From: Cognatundibacterium curvum
GTDB taxonomy: Bacteria > Pseudomonadota > Gammaproteobacteria > Burkholderiales > Burkholderiaceae_D
Direction: 5' to 3'
Length of the DNA: 64,000 bases
NCBI RefSeq assembly: GCF_014284235.1
Contig: NZ_JACOGD010000004.1
Span: forward strand, 1-64,000
Shown here: piece after piece, positions 1 to 8,527 of the stretch
Numbering within the stretch: position 1 is the stretch's first letter
How the letters are laid out: every line of letters begins with the position of its first letter
Translations under genes and position numbers: made by a program
The notes under the pieces: model-generated
Databases searched by the model: none
The model's input: only the letters and a program-made list of their open reading frames with translations
Told to the model about the DNA's origin: nothing

Positions 1-73
1 GCTGCCGTTCGACTTGCATGTGTAAGGCATGCCGCCAGCGTTCAATCTGAGCCAGGATCAAACTCTTCAGTTT
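1..73 (-). rRNA. rrs: 16S ribosomal RNA, 5' end (partial)
   Basis: The reverse strand reads the universal bacterial 16S start, with the AGAGTTTGATCCTGGCTCAG primer site at about 49-68, followed by the betaproteobacterial stretch that ends GTCGAACGGCAGC at the window edge. Only about 73 nt of the ~1.5 kb gene are inside; the rest lies left of the window. The exact 5' end is placed near 73 by analogy with E. coli 16S. Confidence 0.97.
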
Positions 74-261
74 AATCTCTGTTTAAAGACATTTCTGTCT
101 GTCGCTCACTCAAAATACTGACAGTTCAATTCTCTGAATTGTTACCAACTCTGAAAATCGTCTTGTTTTATTTCTTGTGAAGCATTTGATATTTTTTAAG
201 CTTGCCGCTCAGTTAAAAACTAAGCGGTGCGCTTTCATCAAGTGCTCACATTTATTGACTG

Positions 262-284
262 TTAATTGTTAAAGATCACAGAAT
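262..284 (-). promoter_or_regulatory. rrn leader boxA-like antitermination element
   Basis: The minus strand reads TGATCTTTAACAATTAAC, which resembles the E. coli rrn boxA region (TGCTCTTTAACAATTTATC) that recruits NusB/NusE for antitermination. It lies between the rrn promoter and the 16S 5' end. The stretch 74-261 between it and 16S is AT-rich leader with a hairpin near 200-225 that could take part in RNase III processing. The assignment is by sequence similarity only. Confidence 0.65.
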
Positions 285-357
285 ATTGAATTCTTTTCTT
301 GCCTGCCTTGCGGCGTTTGCTTCGAATCGTTTTGTTCGTCAGCAGCAGAGAAACGAG

Positions 358-386
358 ATTATGAAGGACTCGCTGACTCTTTGCAA
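358..386 (-). promoter_or_regulatory. Sigma-70 promoter of the rRNA operon
   Basis: On the minus strand a TTGCAA -35 box (381-386) and a CATAAT -10 box (358-363) are separated by exactly 17 bp, a near-consensus sigma-70 promoter. It sits about 280 bp upstream of 16S and upstream of the boxA-like element, as expected for a strong rrn promoter. Confidence 0.75.
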
Positions 387-544
387 GCCCTTCGTTCAAA
401 TAATTTGCATAAACCGAAAAGCTCGCCCGCTCCAATATAGGCGGTGGCTATGTGCATTTCCCTCAAGCACGCTACCAAACGGTAGAATACTGCTTTTCAG
501 ATTTTCCACTTCCGTCCTGCACGGAAGCTTTTTGGATCACCACT

Positions 545-2149
545 ATGTTACGCATTACCGACCTATCGCTCCCACTTGATCACACCGAAGCTGACTTAAC
601 TAATGCGATATTGGCGCAGTTAAAAATCTCTTCGAGTGAGATGACTAGTTACAACATTTTTAAACGCAGTTACGACGCGAGAAAAAAAACGTCCATCTTA
701 CTGATATATACAATTGATGTTGAGACGGTCGATAACAAGGCTGTGCTGAACCGCTGCAAAGACCATCCAAAGATTTCAGCAACGCCCGACACCAGCTATC
801 AGTTTGTGGCGCACGCAGGAAAAACATCGTTTGAAAGACCGGTAGTTATCGGCTTCGGCCCATGCGGCTTATTTGCTGCATTCATTCTGGCAGAAATGGG
901 CTATCGCCCTATCGTTCTGGAGCGCGGCAAGACGGTTCGTGAGCGCACGAAAGATACCTGGGGCTTATGGAGAAAACGTGAATTGCAACCCGAATCGAAT
1001 GTCCAGTTTGGCGAAGGTGGCGCCGGCACATTCTCTGATGGAAAGCTATATAGCCAAATTAAAGATCCCAAGCATTATGGCCGCAAGGTGTTGACTGAAT
1101 TCGTCAAAGCTGGCGCGCCTGAAGAGATTCTGTATGTGAGCAAACCACACATAGGCACCTTTCGTCTGGTAAAAATGATAGAGCAGATGCGCCATCGCAT
1201 TGAGGAGCTGGGTGGCGAAATCCGATTCCAGCAACGCGTGACCGATATCGACATCCAGAACCACGAAGTTCGCGGCCTGCATATTAATGATAATGAATAC
1301 CTGCCAACCAGACACGTGGTACTCGCAATTGGACATAGTGCGCGCGATACCTTCCAGATGATTTACGACCGTGGCGTCTACGTTGAGGCCAAACCTTTTT
1401 CAGTCGGCTTCCGAATTGAACACCCGCAATCGGTGATTGACCAGGCGCGCTTTGGTTCGAATGCAGGCAATAAAATCCTGGGTGCAGCGGACTATAAGTT
1501 AGTTCATCATGCGAAAAATGGACGCTCCGTCTATAGTTTCTGTATGTGCCCTGGCGGCACCGTGGTAGCAGCAACCTCGGAACCGGGTCGCGTTGTAACC
1601 AATGGCATGAGTCAATACTCACGCAATGAACGCAATGCTAATAGCGCGATTGTGGTTGGCATTACGCCTGCAGATTATCCTGGACACCCGCTGGCAGGCA
1701 TAGACTTTCAGCGTCAGCTGGAATCAAGAGCATTTGAACTTGGCGGCAGCAATTACAGCGCACCAGGTCAATTGATCGGCGACTTCATTGCAGGCAAGCC
1801 GTCCACCGCATTGGGCTCAGTCGTCCCCTCCTACAAACCAGGTATAGAATTGGGTGATCTGCATCTGGCATTACCAGAATTTGCGATCACGGCCATGCGC
1901 GAAGCGATTCCGGCATTCGATAAAAAAATTAAAGGTTTTGCGATGCGAGATGGCTTGCTGACTGGCGTCGAAACGCGAACCTCCTCCCCTATACGCATCA
2001 AACGTGACGATCACAGTCTGTGCAGCTTAAATACCAAGGGTCTGTATCCGGCTGGCGAAGGGGCTGGCTATGCCGGGGGCATTTTGTCTGCTGGCGTAGA
2101 TGGCATACGCGTGGCGGAAGCAGTTGCTCTTCATATCGAAGGCAAATAA
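545..2149 (+). CDS. FAD/NAD(P)-dependent dehydrogenase, COG2509 type
   Basis: A 534-aa flavoprotein of the uncharacterised FAD-dependent dehydrogenase family (COG2509). A dinucleotide-binding motif of the GxGPxG type (VIGFGPCGLFAAF) begins after a ~100-residue N-terminal domain, followed by VLERG, the acidic residue region that usually contacts the ribose. A second flavin-contact region near the C-terminus reads GLYPAGEGAGYAGGI, ending in the gene's stop just before a terminator. The ATG at 545 was preferred over an in-frame upstream ATG (452) because the upstream 31 codons look non-coding and fall between the rrn promoter and the gene. The physiological substrate of this family is not established. 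It is divergent from the rRNA operon. Confidence 0.88.
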   Translation: MLRITDLSLPLDHTEADLTNAILAQLKISSSEMTSYNIFKRSYDARKKTSILLIYTIDVETVDNKAVLNRCKDHPKISATPDTSYQFVAHAGKTSFERPVVIGFGPCGLFAAFILAEMGYRPIVLERGKTVRERTKDTWGLWRKRELQPESNVQFGEGGAGTFSDGKLYSQIKDPKHYGRKVLTEFVKAGAPEEILYVSKPHIGTFRLVKMIEQMRHRIEELGGEIRFQQRVTDIDIQNHEVRGLHINDNEYLPTRHVVLAIGHSARDTFQMIYDRGVYVEAKPFSVGFRIEHPQSVIDQARFGSNAGNKILGAADYKLVHHAKNGRSVYSFCMCPGGTVVAATSEPGRVVTNGMSQYSRNERNANSAIVVGITPADYPGHPLAGIDFQRQLESRAFELGGSNYSAPGQLIGDFIAGKPSTALGSVVPSYKPGIELGDLHLALPEFAITAMREAIPAFDKKIKGFAMRDGLLTGVETRTSSPIRIKRDDHSLCSLNTKGLYPAGEGAGYAGGILSAGVDGIRVAEAVALHIEGK

Positions 2150-2160
2150 GAAAAATAAAA

Positions 2161-2190
2161 AACGAGTGTTGGCTGACACTCGTTTTTTTA
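2161..2190. terminator. Bidirectional intrinsic terminator
   Basis: A 9-bp perfect stem (AACGAGTGT / ACACTCGTT) with a 6-nt loop is followed by T7 on the plus strand and by a T-rich tract on the minus strand. It lies between two convergent genes, the FAD dehydrogenase (+) and the HDOD gene (-), and can serve both. Confidence 0.92.
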
Positions 2191-2225
2191 TGCATACCTA
2201 AAAAAGAATCCTGCAGCAGAGTTGG

Positions 2226-3053
2226 CTAAGCAATCAAATCCTGCAAGCCCTCACTCAACTCTGAGATAGGAGGCATCTCTTCAAGAAACAACTCTTCTTT
2301 TAAGCCCAGTTTTTTTGCAACAGCGGCAGGGAAAGTCGCCGCCAGCTCGTCCGCAGAAAACTTAGCCTCGTCTGCACGCGCACGCCATGCAGCCAGATGC
2401 ACGATGGCGGCAACCGGTTCAAATGGCTCATGCTGCAAAGGTTCGGCGCAGGCCTTAATCGCAATCGCAAAGGTTTCCGGAAAACGCCAGCGCTTGGCAA
2501 GCTCTGCGCCCACATCATAAAAATCATAGCCGAAGGAATTCATCTCGACATCGGTGCGGCGCGCATCCAGCGGGCCTGCGATTTTATCAATCTGCAAAGT
2601 CTGCTCTGGCATACCTGCATGCATCACCAACTGTCCAATTGCATGCATCAACCCCACGGTAAAAGCAAAATCTGAATTCCCATGTGCCTGCTTGGCTATC
2701 CATTTCGCAGCAACGGCAGTATTCAGGCTGTAACGCCAAAACTGCTTCAAATCAACACCCGGCATCGCCTTAAATCCACCGGTCAGGCCTGAGCTGACGA
2801 CCAATGTGCGTACCGTCATAAACCCTAGCATAAGCACCGCATCATCGACACTTCCTACAGTACGTGATGCATGGTAGTAGGAGGAATTTGCCAGGCGCAG
2901 CAGTTTGGCACTGAGTACCTGATCAGCAGACAGCTTACGGGCGATCTCATCAATCGAGACACTGTCATTGTTAAAGCTGTCTATCACTTCCTGGACAACT
3001 TTGGGAATGGAGGGTAAGGCATTTTGTTGCTGAAACAGAGCATCGAGTTTCAT
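2226..3053 (-). CDS. HDOD domain protein
   Basis: A 275-aa single-domain HDOD protein, related to HD-superfamily phosphohydrolases but usually lacking the metal-binding HD pair; such proteins act in signalling. The signature is the run of helices from residue ~10 (LPSIPKVVQEVIDSF) through LSAKLLRLANSSYY and DDAVLMLGFMTVR. The ATG at 3053 was chosen over 3059 because AGGAG ends 6 nt before it, while for 3059 the Shine-Dalgarno abuts the start. It lies downstream of ntrC in the same direction with a 187-bp gap, so it may be separately transcribed. No output domain is fused to it. Confidence 0.88.
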   Translation of the reverse strand: MKLDALFQQQNALPSIPKVVQEVIDSFNNDSVSIDEIARKLSADQVLSAKLLRLANSSYYHASRTVGSVDDAVLMLGFMTVRTLVVSSGLTGGFKAMPGVDLKQFWRYSLNTAVAAKWIAKQAHGNSDFAFTVGLMHAIGQLVMHAGMPEQTLQIDKIAGPLDARRTDVEMNSFGYDFYDVGAELAKRWRFPETFAIAIKACAEPLQHEPFEPVAAIVHLAAWRARADEAKFSADELAATFPAAVAKKLGLKEELFLEEMPPISELSEGLQDLIA

Positions 3054-3240
3054 GGGCATCTCCTGGGATGTTGGCGGCCGTGTTGCCTAGACCTGCATCT
3101 TGATCGTCATTTCACATGACAAATCGCCTTTTCTGACAAATAGCGCTACTCGCTATCAAAAATCATACTCTGATATTTGCGCTAAAGAAAACTATTTTCT
3201 CTGCGAAACAACGATCTTTTCAATTCCCCAAAGAAAATAT

Positions 3241-4719
3241 CTAGTCTTCTTTCGCTCCAACGATACCCAATTCCTGAATTTTCCGGGTAATCGTATTGCG
3301 CCCTATACCCAACCTGACTGCCGCATCATTTTTGCGACCATGCGTGTATTTGAGTGCAGCACGAATGACAATCGCCTCAAACTCTTTGCCGAGCTTGACG
3401 ATTACTTCTGGCTCAGCCGCCGCCAGCAAGGAGGCAGCTTCTGTCTCAAGCAAATCATGCCAGTTTTGAGGAGCTGACTCAGTTACAGCCGCGGCTATTG
3501 AATTGCCTATGACTTCATTCGCAAGCCGCGCTTCGCCATTGAATGGCGCTGAAACGCTTACCTGAGCCGTAGATGTCAGATCCTGCGGCAAATCCGGAAT
3601 TTCCACAGTCTGTCCTGGCGCCATCACTGTAATCCAGTTACACAGATTTTCCAACTGACGCACATTGCCAGGGAAATCCAGCGTAGACAAGTAATGCACA
3701 GCCGGTTCAGATAAGCGCTTCACATCCACACCAAGTTGCTTGGCGCTTTGTGCCAGAAAAAATTTTGCGAGCAAGGGAATATCCTCGCGTCGCTCACGCA
3801 AACTAGGCAGCCTGAGCCGGATGACGTTCAGACGATGATAGAGGTCTTCACGAAACAATCCCTCTTTGACGCGCGTCTCAAGATTCTGATGCGTAGCTGC
3901 GATTACCCTGACGTTCGCTTTTAGCGGCTGATGTCCGCCGACACGGTAAAAATGCCCGTCCGATAAAACCCGCAGCAGACGCGTCTGCAAATCGAAAGGC
4001 ATATCTCCGATTTCATCGAGGAATAAAGTGCCCCCTTCTGCCTGCTCAAAACGACCGCGCCGCGTGGTTTGTGCTCCTGTGAAGGCACCTCTTTCATGCC
4101 CAAACAATTCGGACTCCAGCAAATCTTTTGGTATCGCTGCCGTATTTAGCGCAATAAATGGCTGGGATGCGCGTGGACTATGTTTATGTAATGCCCGCGC
4201 AACCAGTTCTTTACCACTACCCGATTCACCGGTAATCAAGACTGTTACATTGGATTGAGACAAGCGCCCTATCGCACGGAAAACATCCTGCATTGCAGGC
4301 GCCTGGCCCAGAATTTCCGGGGTTTCGGAAATGGTCTGCTCGACGCTGGATTCACGCAGACTTTCATCAAGTGCACGGCGTATCAATTCAACCGCTTTAT
4401 CCAGATCAAATGGCTTAGCCAGATATTCAAATGCGCCACCTTGAAATGCTGCCACCGCCGAATCAAGATCTGAGAAAGCGGTCATGATAATCACCGGCAA
4501 ACCCGGATGCTTAGCCTTGACCACCTGCAGCAACTCCAGACCCGATGCGCCGTGCATACGGATATCGGATACCAACACCTGCGGCGCCTCAGTTTGTAAG
4601 GCAGTCATCGCATCGCGCGCATTGGTAAAGCTACGCGTGCTCAGGCTTTCGCGGGCCAGCGCCTTTTCCAGTACCCAACGAATCGACTCATCATCATCCA
4701 CTATCCAGATTGGCTTCAT
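3241..4719 (-). CDS. ntrC: Nitrogen regulation response regulator NtrC
   Basis: A 492-aa sigma-54 activator with the three NtrC domains in order. The receiver (1-120) has acidic residues D8-D10, phospho-acceptor D52 (SDIRM) and K102 (AKPF). The AAA+ domain (~140-370) has Walker A GESGSGKE (164-171) and the sigma-54 contact loop GAFTGA (211-216). The Fis-type helix-turn-helix is at the C-terminus (ALKYTHGRKNDAAVRLGIGRNTITRK). It is phosphorylated by NtrB when nitrogen is limiting and activates glnA and other nitrogen genes. It follows ntrB by 56 bp in the same direction. Confidence 0.96.
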   Translation of the reverse strand: MKPIWIVDDDESIRWVLEKALARESLSTRSFTNARDAMTALQTEAPQVLVSDIRMHGASGLELLQVVKAKHPGLPVIIMTAFSDLDSAVAAFQGGAFEYLAKPFDLDKAVELIRRALDESLRESSVEQTISETPEILGQAPAMQDVFRAIGRLSQSNVTVLITGESGSGKELVARALHKHSPRASQPFIALNTAAIPKDLLESELFGHERGAFTGAQTTRRGRFEQAEGGTLFLDEIGDMPFDLQTRLLRVLSDGHFYRVGGHQPLKANVRVIAATHQNLETRVKEGLFREDLYHRLNVIRLRLPSLRERREDIPLLAKFFLAQSAKQLGVDVKRLSEPAVHYLSTLDFPGNVRQLENLCNWITVMAPGQTVEIPDLPQDLTSTAQVSVSAPFNGEARLANEVIGNSIAAAVTESAPQNWHDLLETEAASLLAAAEPEVIVKLGKEFEAIVIRAALKYTHGRKNDAAVRLGIGRNTITRKIQELGIVGAKED

Positions 4720-4775
4720 ATTTTTCTTTTCAGTTTTATGTTCGGTTTAACACAGCGTGGCGTAAGTATTACTCA

Positions 4776-5858
4776 TCAGGGTAAGGGAATCAGTATTCTG
4801 AAATCCGTACAACCTGGACGACTCTCGCATTCAATCGTACCCATATGCTGAGCCACAAAAGTCTGCGCCAGCGTTAGCCCCAAGCCGCTGCCACCCTCTC
4901 TGCCAGAGACCAGCGGATAAAAAATCCGGTTACGTATTTCAGCGGGAATACCGGGGCCGTTATCAATGATATGCAAATCTAATGCCAGCCTGTAACGCAC
5001 CTTGGCTAACGTGATTTGACGCACAACGCGAGTTTTAAAAGTCAGTACAGCATCGCCCTGAATAATCCGGTCTGACAGGGCTTGCGCCGCGTTATGCGCA
5101 ATATTCAGCACAGACTGTATCAATTGCTCCTTATCGCCACGGAACTCAGGAATCGATAAATCGTAATCGCGCTGTATCGACAGTCCTTGCGGGAACTCAG
5201 CCACAATCAGACTGCGCACCCGCTCACATACTTCATGAATATTCACATCGCCAACGATGTGAGGATGGCGGTGAGGTGCCAATAAGCGATCGACCAAAGT
5301 CTGCAGGCGGTCTGCCTCTTTGATGATGACCTGGGTATATTCCCGCAATTCACGCAATTGCCGCTCAGGCAGCTCAAGCTCCAGCAGCTGGGCTGCGCCA
5401 CGAATTCCACCGAGTGGATTTTTGATTTCATGTGCCAGATTACGAATCAGTTCTTTATTAGCCTGACTTTGATCCAGCATGCGCTCTTCACGATCCAGCT
5501 TGAGTTGCTGCACATTTTCTCTTAACTCGATCAGCACTGGCATGTCTGGGTTATCCAGTGCGGTCACAATACTGTGCACATGCAATGGTTCGCGCCCGGA
5601 GCGCTGCAGCGTCAAGTCCTGACGCTTGTCTGCAAACTGATGCTCGACCGCCTGATGAAACACCTGAAGTAAATCATCCGCATTCAAAAACAAATCGCTG
5701 AGCTTTTGATTGACGAGCGATCGCGCCGAGCTTTCCAGTAAGTTTTCAGCAGCGGCATTTGCGTACACCACGGCACACGCGTCATCCAGCACAATGACCG
5801 CGGAAGTCAGTAAATCCAGACCGGAAAAAAAAGAAGGTGTCATCAAACCAGTATCCAT
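4776..5858 (-). CDS. ntrB: Nitrogen regulation sensor kinase NtrB
   Basis: A 360-aa soluble histidine kinase without membrane segments. A PAS domain (~10-120) is followed by a HisKA H-box LAHEIKNPLGG with the phospho-accepting His143, then a HATPase domain with N-box (IAHNAAQAL), G1 (DNGPGIP) and G2 (GGSGLGLTLA). It phosphorylates NtrC under control of the PII protein. The start is uncertain: the ATG at 5858 directly abuts the U-tract of an intrinsic terminator with no good ribosome site, and an in-frame ATG lies at 5843. Confidence 0.95.
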   Translation of the reverse strand: MDTGLMTPSFFSGLDLLTSAVIVLDDACAVVYANAAAENLLESSARSLVNQKLSDLFLNADDLLQVFHQAVEHQFADKRQDLTLQRSGREPLHVHSIVTALDNPDMPVLIELRENVQQLKLDREERMLDQSQANKELIRNLAHEIKNPLGGIRGAAQLLELELPERQLRELREYTQVIIKEADRLQTLVDRLLAPHRHPHIVGDVNIHEVCERVRSLIVAEFPQGLSIQRDYDLSIPEFRGDKEQLIQSVLNIAHNAAQALSDRIIQGDAVLTFKTRVVRQITLAKVRYRLALDLHIIDNGPGIPAEIRNRIFYPLVSGREGGSGLGLTLAQTFVAQHMGTIECESRPGCTDFRILIPLP

Positions 5859-5884
5859 AAAAAAAGGTCGCCTACCGCGACCTT
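5859..5884 (-). terminator. Intrinsic terminator ending at the ntrB start codon
   Basis: On the minus strand an 8-bp perfect stem (AAGGTCGC / GCGACCTT) with a 5-nt loop is followed by seven T residues, and the ATG of ntrB comes immediately after. It would stop transcription from the DUF4124 gene (and any glnA read-through) right before ntrBC, so ntrBC expression depends on partial read-through or on a promoter overlapping this site. Confidence 0.85.
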
Positions 5885-5929
5885 CTTACGCAAACATCAT
5901 GCCCGCATGCAGGCCAGTCGCCCCCCTCA

Positions 5930-6418
5930 TTACTTGAGGTTAGCAATCTCACGACGCAATGCTTCGACATTTTTTTCTGTACGTGCGATGTTATCTTTCA
6001 TCATCGCAGTGCGCTCCAGATATTTGGCGTAATTACGCTCATCGCCACGCCGTTCGGGCTCGCCGTTATTAAACTCTTTTTTCAAGTCTGCCAGCTTCTG
6101 CTCTTCAGTTTTCAATTCATCGCTGAGTATCTGCTTTCTGTCTGCATCACGGCTTTTCTGTGTACCCTCATCCACTTTAGGGAAGTCAGCCGGACTGGAA
6201 GCGGATTTAGCCTGTGCTTTTTTCGGCGCAGGCGGCAAAACAGGTGCAGGCACCATAGTAATACCAGGTAACTCTACTTTCTTACAACCCTTAGTTGCCC
6301 CGGTATTCTTGTACTCTTTCTTGCCGTTCTCATCCACACACAGGAATACCTCGGTCTGCGCAAGGGCCAGCCCATGGAAGGCAATCGTAGAGATCAAACC
6401 AATCAAAAGTCGCTTCAT
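5930..6418 (-). CDS. DUF4124 domain exported protein
   Basis: A 162-aa protein with a cleavable signal peptide (MKRLLIGLISTIAFHGLALA) followed by a DUF4124-type segment (VFLCVDENGKKEYKNT), whose family is typical of proteobacterial periplasmic proteins of unknown function. Residues ~80-160 are charged and helical, probably coiled coil (KTEEQKLADLKKEF). The ATG at 6418 matches the signal peptide better than an in-frame ATG two codons upstream (6424). It lies between glnA and ntrB in the same direction, with terminators on both sides. Confidence 0.8.
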   Translation of the reverse strand: MKRLLIGLISTIAFHGLALAQTEVFLCVDENGKKEYKNTGATKGCKKVELPGITMVPAPVLPPAPKKAQAKSASSPADFPKVDEGTQKSRDADRKQILSDELKTEEQKLADLKKEFNNGEPERRGDERNYAKYLERTAMMKDNIARTEKNVEALRREIANLK

Positions 6419-6512
6419 AATCATTCAAAAGTCAAAAAACAGGCTCTTAGTGTATGCGAAGCAGGGGCAGTGCACAATCAGACGTTACCAGCCGTTACCA
6501 GTCGTAACAAAG

Positions 6513-6540
6513 AAAAAAGCGGGGCTAGCCCCGCTTTTTT
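6513..6540. terminator. Intrinsic terminator after glnA
   Basis: A fully palindromic hairpin with stem AGCGGGGCT / AGCCCCGCT flanked by A6 and T6 tracts. It lies just past the glnA stop and can work on both strands; on the minus strand it ends the glnA transcript. Confidence 0.93.
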
Positions 6541-6551
6541 CGCCCTGATGA

Positions 6552-7967
6552 TTACAGGGAATAGTACATATCGAACTCTACCGGATGGGTAGTCATGCGG
6601 AAGCGCTGAACTTCCTGCATTTTCAGATCGATGTAGGCATCGATCATGCTGTCGCTGAATACGCCACCACGTGTCAGGAATTCACGATCTTTGTTCAGTG
6701 CATCCAACGCTTCTTCCAAAGAAGAGCAAACTGTAGGTATCAGTGCATCTTCCTCAGGTGGCAGATGGTACAGATCTTTAGTCGCTGCTTCACCTGGGTG
6801 TATCTTGTTCTGAACACCATCCAGACCCGCCATCATCAGTGCGGAGAAGCACAGATATGGGTTCGCCAGTGGATCAGGGAAACGTGCTTCCACGCGACGG
6901 CCTTTTGGATTTGCCACGTAAGGAATACGGATAGAAGCAGAGCGGTTACGCGCAGAGTAAGCCAGTTTTACCGGAGCTTCAAAGCCTGGAACCAGACGTT
7001 TGTAGGAGTTAGTACCCGGATTGGTGATCGCGTTGAGCGCTTTTGCATGCTTGATGATACCGCCGATGTAGTACAGCGCAAAATCAGACAGGCCTGCATA
7101 ACCGTCGCCAGCAAACAGATTCTTGCCATCTTTCCAGATAGATTGATGTACGTGCATACCGGAACCGTTGTCACCAACGATAGGCTTAGGCATAAATGTC
7201 GCTGTTTTGCCGTAAGTGTGAGCCACGTTCCAGACGACGTATTTCAGATTTTGTGTCCAGTCAGCACGCTCCACCAGTGTAGAGAACTTGGTGCCGATCT
7301 CGTTCTGACCAGCGCCAGCCACTTCGTGGTGATGCACTTCTACAGGAATACCCAGAGATTCGAGGATCAGGCACATTTCAGAGCGCATATCCTGGAAGCT
7401 GTCGACCGGAGGAACCGGGAAATAGCCGCCTTTAACTGCAGGACGGTGGCCGGAGTTGCCGCCTTCGAGCTTGGCACCAGTTGACCAGGAAGCTTCTTCG
7501 GAATCAATCTTCACGAAGCAGCCGGACATATCAACGTTCCAGCGTACGCCATCAAAAATAAAGAATTCTGGCTCAGGACCAAAGTACGCTGTATCACCGA
7601 TGCCAGAAGATTTCAGATAAGCTTCTGCGCGCTTGGCGATAGAACGCGGATCGCGGTCATAACCCTTACCGTCGGAAGGCTCGATGACGTCACATTGCAT
7701 GAACAATGTGGTTTCTTCCATGAAAGGATCGATGTTTGCTGTGTTTGGATCAGGCATCAACAACATGTCAGAAGCTTCAATACCTTTCCAACCTGCGATG
7801 GATGAGCCGTCAAATGCGTGACCAGACTCGAACTTATCCATATCAAACTGGGAAACTGGAACAGTCACGTGCTGTTCTTTGCCTCGTGTGTCAGCAAAAC
7901 GGAAGTCAACGAACTTTACTTCGTTGTCTTTCGCCATTTTCAAGACTTCTGCTGCTGTCATTGCCAT
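6552..7967 (-). CDS. glnA: Glutamine synthetase, type I
   Basis: A 471-aa type I glutamine synthetase, which makes glutamine from glutamate, ammonia and ATP and forms a dodecamer in the cytosol. Conserved segments include [12 protein letters not shown], the metal/ATP region [31 protein letters not shown] and the adenylylation loop DLYHLPPEE with Tyr ~398, so the enzyme should be controlled by GlnE adenylylation. The ATG at 7967 has GAGGAG 7-8 nt upstream and gives the standard length; a longer reading frame to 8045 lacks family similarity. It is followed by a terminator, then the DUF4124 gene and ntrBC. Confidence 0.98.
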   Translation of the reverse strand: MAMTAAEVLKMAKDNEVKFVDFRFADTRGKEQHVTVPVSQFDMDKFESGHAFDGSSIAGWKGIEASDMLLMPDPNTANIDPFMEETTLFMQCDVIEPSDGKGYDRDPRSIAKRAEAYLKSSGIGDTAYFGPEPEFFIFDGVRWNVDMSGCFVKIDSEEASWSTGAKLEGGNSGHRPAVKGGYFPVPPVDSFQDMRSEMCLILESLGIPVEVHHHEVAGAGQNEIGTKFSTLVERADWTQNLKYVVWNVAHTYGKTATFMPKPIVGDNGSGMHVHQSIWKDGKNLFAGDGYAGLSDFALYYIGGIIKHAKALNAITNPGTNSYKRLVPGFEAPVKLAYSARNRSASIRIPYVANPKGRRVEARFPDPLANPYLCFSALMMAGLDGVQNKIHPGEAATKDLYHLPPEEDALIPTVCSSLEEALDALNKDREFLTRGGVFSDSMIDAYIDLKMQEVQRFRMTTHPVEFDMYYSL

Positions 7968-8027
7968 GTGAAACTCCTCAAATAGAGCAAAAAAAATTCG
8001 GAAATTGCCGAGTGTCCTGACTGTGCA

Positions 8028-8045
8028 CAGCAGAAAACCCGCCAA
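8028..8045 (-). promoter_or_regulatory. Candidate sigma-54 (-24/-12) promoter of glnA
   Basis: The minus strand reads TTGGCGGGTTTTCTGCT, with the GG of the -24 element (8042-8043) and the GC of the -12 element (8030-8031) exactly 10 nt apart, the spacing required for sigma-54. The -24 half is TTGGCGG rather than TTGGCAC. It would start transcription about 50 nt upstream of glnA. It was the only correctly spaced GG/GC pair found by eye in the region. Confidence 0.45.
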
Positions 8046-8252
8046 ACTATCTTCTTGACTTACGTATTCAAACTGCGACGCTTAAACTCATACGTCTTAT
8101 TAGCAGAATCTATGCCACCCCACTTAAAAACCCCGGCATCACGCAACAACTACCTAAACAACTGTTTTTAATGATTTTTTGCATAAGCATTCGTAGAAAA
8201 CCAATATAGCGCAAAATCAGCAGCGCACCAAAACACAGCAAAAAAAATATTT

Positions 8253-8269
8253 TGCACTAAATTAGCGCA
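8253..8269. promoter_or_regulatory. Candidate NtrC enhancer site upstream of glnA
   Basis: TGCACTAAATTAGCGCA is a 17-bp imperfect palindrome matching the NtrC consensus TGCACC-N5-GGTGCA in length and outer arms. It lies about 225 bp upstream of the candidate sigma-54 promoter, a normal enhancer distance, and ntrBC is next to glnA. Confidence 0.5.
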
Positions 8270-8527
8270 AAGAATAAGCGCGTCCAATTTGAAGCATCTT
8301 TGTGGTGCAACTTCTTGGCGCTCGATTATCTTTATTCAAAGTCGTGCTCAGAATAGTGCATGCAACGCGATTCTGCTTGATTTGCATCACACAGCAGTGA
8401 TCGACTTGCAAATAAGATTGAGTCTCATTTTCTCAAACGCGCTGCAAAAATTACATCGAACTTCATTTGTCGCATATACTTTCCTCAAAGAAATAATTTA
8501 CTTTCCTTAACAGAGCGTTTCAACACA

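Larger units (their letters stand above)
7968..8527. other. 560-bp intergenic control region between glnA and the GGDEF-EAL gene
   Basis: An AT-rich divergent intergenic region containing the candidate sigma-54 promoter and NtrC site for glnA (listed separately). The plus-strand promoter of the c-di-GMP gene is not clear; an open frame of 73 codons at 8289-8510 has no family likeness or ribosome site and is not called. Confidence 0.6.

Noticed and set aside
286-579. A 97-codon frame in the rrn promoter region
   Set aside because: It overlaps the boxA-like element and promoter of the rRNA operon and has no family likeness.
6585-7484. A 299-codon frame opposite glnA
   Set aside because: It is antisense to highly conserved glutamine synthetase codons; long shadow frames are common there.
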